In this document: piece after piece, positions 5,336 through 7,146 of the stretch
How positions within the stretch are numbered: position 1 is the first letter of the stretch
Layout of the letters: every line of letters begins with the position of its first letter
DNA from: Rudaea sp.
GTDB lineage: Bacteria; Pseudomonadota; Gammaproteobacteria; Xanthomonadales; Rhodanobacteraceae
Assembly (NCBI GenBank): GCA_025934455.1
Contig: JAICYA010000096.1
Coordinates: 1-7,146, forward strand
Length of the DNA stretch: 7,146 nucleotides
Direction of reading: 5' to 3'
Program-made: the position numbers and the translations under genes
Notes under the pieces: generated by a model
Databases searched by the model: none
What the model was told of the DNA's origin: nothing
Seen by the model: only the letters and a program-made list of their open reading frames with translations

Positions 5336-6247
5336 ATGGACCAAGCCGTCTCCGCCGCCGAATCCCCGTCCGCACTGTCATCGCCGCGCGTCCTCGTGCC
5401 GCTGGCGCTGGCCGGCGTTTACCTGATCTGGGGCTCGACCTACCTCGCGATCCGCATCGGCATCGAAGACTATCCGCCGTTCCTGATGGCAGCGATCCGT
5501 TTTCCCATTGCCGGCGGATTGATGTACGCGTTCCTGCGCTGGCGCGGCGTCGCGCCGCCGACACGACGGCAATGGTTCAACTGCCTGATCACCGCGTGCC
5601 TGCTGCTTGGGCTCGGCAATGGCCTGGTGTGCTACGCCGAGCAGACCGTGCCGTCCGGCATCGCCGCTGTCGCCGTCGCCAGCGTCGGCCTGTTCATGGC
5701 GATCTTCGCCGGGCTCTACGGCCATTGGCCGAACCGGCTCGAGTGGCTGGGCCTCATTGTCGGGTTCGCCGGCGTCGTCGTGCTCAACCTCGGCAACGGC
5801 CTGCGCTCCTCGCCGCTCGGCGCGGCCGCTCTCGTGCTGGCCTCGATCGGCTGGGCCTATGGATCGATCTGGAGCCGCCACCGCGACATGCCGGCGCCAA
5901 CGATGGGCGCCGCCGCGCAGATGCTGTGCGGCGGCATTCCGCTCGGATTGATGGCGTTGGCGACCGGCGAACGCTTCACGCACATGCCTTCGTTGCACGC
6001 GACGCTGGCACTGGGCTATCTCATCGTCGCCGGATCGATCCTCGGCTTCACGGCGTACATCTACCTGCTGCACAACGTGCGCCCGGCGCTGGCCACGAGC
6101 TACGCCTACGTCAATCCGCCGGTGGCCGTGCTGGTCGGCGTCGCCCTCGGCGGCGAGGCGGTGCACGCGCTCGACATCGCCGGCACCATCGTGATTCTCG
6201 CCGGCGTCGTCGCGATCACGCTGGCGAAGACGAAACCGGCGCGCTGA
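5336..6247 (+). CDS. yedA: YedA-type drug/metabolite exporter (EamA/DMT superfamily)
   Basis: The 303-residue product is an inner-membrane protein of about ten helices formed from two EamA repeats (about 22-151 and 162-296). It resembles E. coli YedA along its length as I recall it: YLIWGSTYLAIRIG (29-42), GNGLVCYAEQTVPSGIAAV (94-112), RLEWLGLIVGFAGVVVLN (134-151), GWAYGSIWSR (172-181), GEKF-like GERFTHMPSL (211-220) and NVRPALATSYAYVNP (247-261) followed by LGGE (271-274). Such proteins export amino acids, metabolites or drugs; the substrate here is unknown. I chose ATG 5336 because it leaves a short polar tail before the first helix. A GTG at 5306 would add ten residues and lies inside a possible -10 element. 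Neither has a clear ribosome binding site. The TGA is one base from the stop of the opposing ABC permease gene. Confidence 0.9.
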   Translation: MDQAVSAAESPSALSSPRVLVPLALAGVYLIWGSTYLAIRIGIEDYPPFLMAAIRFPIAGGLMYAFLRWRGVAPPTRRQWFNCLITACLLLGLGNGLVCYAEQTVPSGIAAVAVASVGLFMAIFAGLYGHWPNRLEWLGLIVGFAGVVVLNLGNGLRSSPLGAAALVLASIGWAYGSIWSRHRDMPAPTMGAAAQMLCGGIPLGLMALATGERFTHMPSLHATLALGYLIVAGSILGFTAYIYLLHNVRPALATSYAYVNPPVAVLVGVALGGEAVHALDIAGTIVILAGVVAITLAKTKPAR

Positions 6248-6248
6248 A

Positions 6249-7146
6249 TCACTGTTCGCGCAACGCCACCGTCACCGGCAGGCGCGCGGCGCGCAATGCG
6301 GGAAACGCGCCGCCGACGAAGCCGATCACCAGCGCCCACTTCAGTCCGATCAGCACGAGCGCCGGCGAGACCTTGAAGTTGAACACGACCTGGCTGAAGT
6401 TCTGGCTCAGCGTCGACACGGTGTAATTATCGAAAATCAGCCATGCGACGGCCGCGCCGAGCACGCCGCCGGCGAGCGCCAGCAGCATGGTCTCCAGCAG
6501 CACGGACACCACGACCGGCAGGCCACGGAAGCCGATCGCTCGCAACGTCGCTATCTCGCGTGCGCGCGTGGCAACCGCCGCGTACATGGTGTTGAGCGCG
6601 CCGAAGATTGCGCCGATGGCCATGATCGTGCCGACCACGCCGCCGACGATCCGAATGAGTCGGGTCAGGCCCTCGGACTGCTTGCTGAAATAGTCGCGCG
6701 TGGTCTGTACGTCCACGGTCAATCGCGGATTCGCCGCGAGCTCGGCCTTGAACGCATCGAACGCGCCGGCGCTGGTCAGCCGCACCGCTGCGTCGGTCAC
6801 GCTGTCGCCGCGCCGGTAGGTCGAGGCGACGATATCGACGTCGCCCCACAGATCCGAATCGTAGGCGTCGCCGGAATCGAACGTGCCGACAATGGTCCAT
6901 ACCTGGTTGTTGAGCTTGATCGTCGAACCCAGACCCAGGCCCTGGAACTGCGCTTGCGCGCCCTTGCCGGCGATCAGTTCGCGCAGGCCGGGTGTGAACT
7001 TGTGCCCACTGGTGATCTTCACGTTCGGCCGCAGGTTCCACACCTGTGGACCGACACCGCGGATCTCCACGTTCGCGTCCAGGCCGCTGCCCTTGCGCGG
7101 CAGCGAAGCGACGACGACGAGTTCCGGCGAGACGATGGGCAGGCCC
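6249..7146 (-). CDS. ABC transporter permease, FtsX/MacB type (N-terminus outside window)
   Basis: The minus-strand frame is open from the window edge to a TGA at 6249-6251, giving 298 visible residues. The GTG at 7070 lies in the middle of the protein and is not the start. About residues 1-155 are an extracytoplasmic MacB-like domain, with GLGLGSTIKLNNQVWTIVG (69-87) and a later DSDLWGDVDIVASTYRR. The FtsX permease domain follows, with helices at about 161-187, 211-238 and 260-281. Between the first two is TRAREIATLRAIGF (193-206), the cytoplasmic coupling segment that contacts the ATPase, and the end FPALRAARLPVTVALR is typical for the family. The first helix and the N-terminal part are missing from view, and an ATPase and possibly a membrane-fusion protein should lie to the right. 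Such systems work on lipoproteins, peptides or antimicrobials, or transmit force in the envelope; the substrate is not readable. Confidence 0.92.
   Translation of the reverse strand, partial: GLPIVSPELVVVASLPRKGSGLDANVEIRGVGPQVWNLRPNVKITSGHKFTPGLRELIAGKGAQAQFQGLGLGSTIKLNNQVWTIVGTFDSGDAYDSDLWGDVDIVASTYRRGDSVTDAAVRLTSAGAFDAFKAELAANPRLTVDVQTTRDYFSKQSEGLTRLIRIVGGVVGTIMAIGAIFGALNTMYAAVATRAREIATLRAIGFRGLPVVVSVLLETMLLALAGGVLGAAVAWLIFDNYTVSTLSQNFSQVVFNFKVSPALVLIGLKWALVIGFVGGAFPALRAARLPVTVALREQ

Noticed and set aside
5272..6426. Plus-strand frame of 384 codons covering the exporter gene and the end of the ABC permease gene
   Set aside because: Low-complexity Arg-rich translation, out of frame with the clear YedA-type membrane protein.

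Overview
The window is GC-rich bacterial chromosome with strong G/C bias at third codon positions. Gene content, protein wording and the order thiS-thiG-trmB-SLC13 permease suggest a gammaproteobacterium of the Xanthomonadales (Xanthomonadaceae/Rhodanobacteraceae type). That placement is an inference from recall, not from a database search. I see no insertion sequence, phage gene, CRISPR array, tRNA, rRNA or plasmid function, and coding density is high.

Layout. Bases 1-333 are the 3' end of a gene for an Arg/Gln/Asn-rich repeat protein whose start lies outside the window; its last repeats are almost identical DNA. It is closed by a strong intrinsic terminator (355-383). A same-strand run then begins: thiS (431-634) and thiG (638-1447) for the thiazole half of thiamine, trmB (start chosen at 1528, to 2217) for tRNA m7G46 methylation, and a large SLC13-type permease with two TrkA-C domains (2270-4114). 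No terminator is visible between these four genes, so they may share transcripts. A small exported protein with a carboxypeptidase-regulatory-like fold follows (4207-4569), with its own good ribosome binding site.

The second half alternates strands. A stand-alone Rieske 2Fe-2S protein (4576-4908, minus) converges on the exported protein. It diverges from a 90-residue two-helix membrane protein (4967-5239, plus). A YedA-type drug/metabolite exporter (5336-6247, plus) lies after a near-perfect 24-base dyad. It converges, with a single base between stop codons, on an FtsX/MacB-type ABC permease (6249 to the window edge, minus) that is cut at its N-terminus.

How the genes relate. Only thiS and thiG clearly act together: ThiS carries the sulfur that ThiG builds into the thiazole, and the thiG ribosome binding site lies within the codons for the ThiS glycine tail. 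The other genes look like ordinary housekeeping, transport and envelope functions.

I found no convincing undescribed system. The observations most worth a second look are the near-identical repeat array, a small hairpin followed by seven T residues inside the permease gene, the altered substrate-loop motifs of that permease, and the dyad upstream of the exporter.
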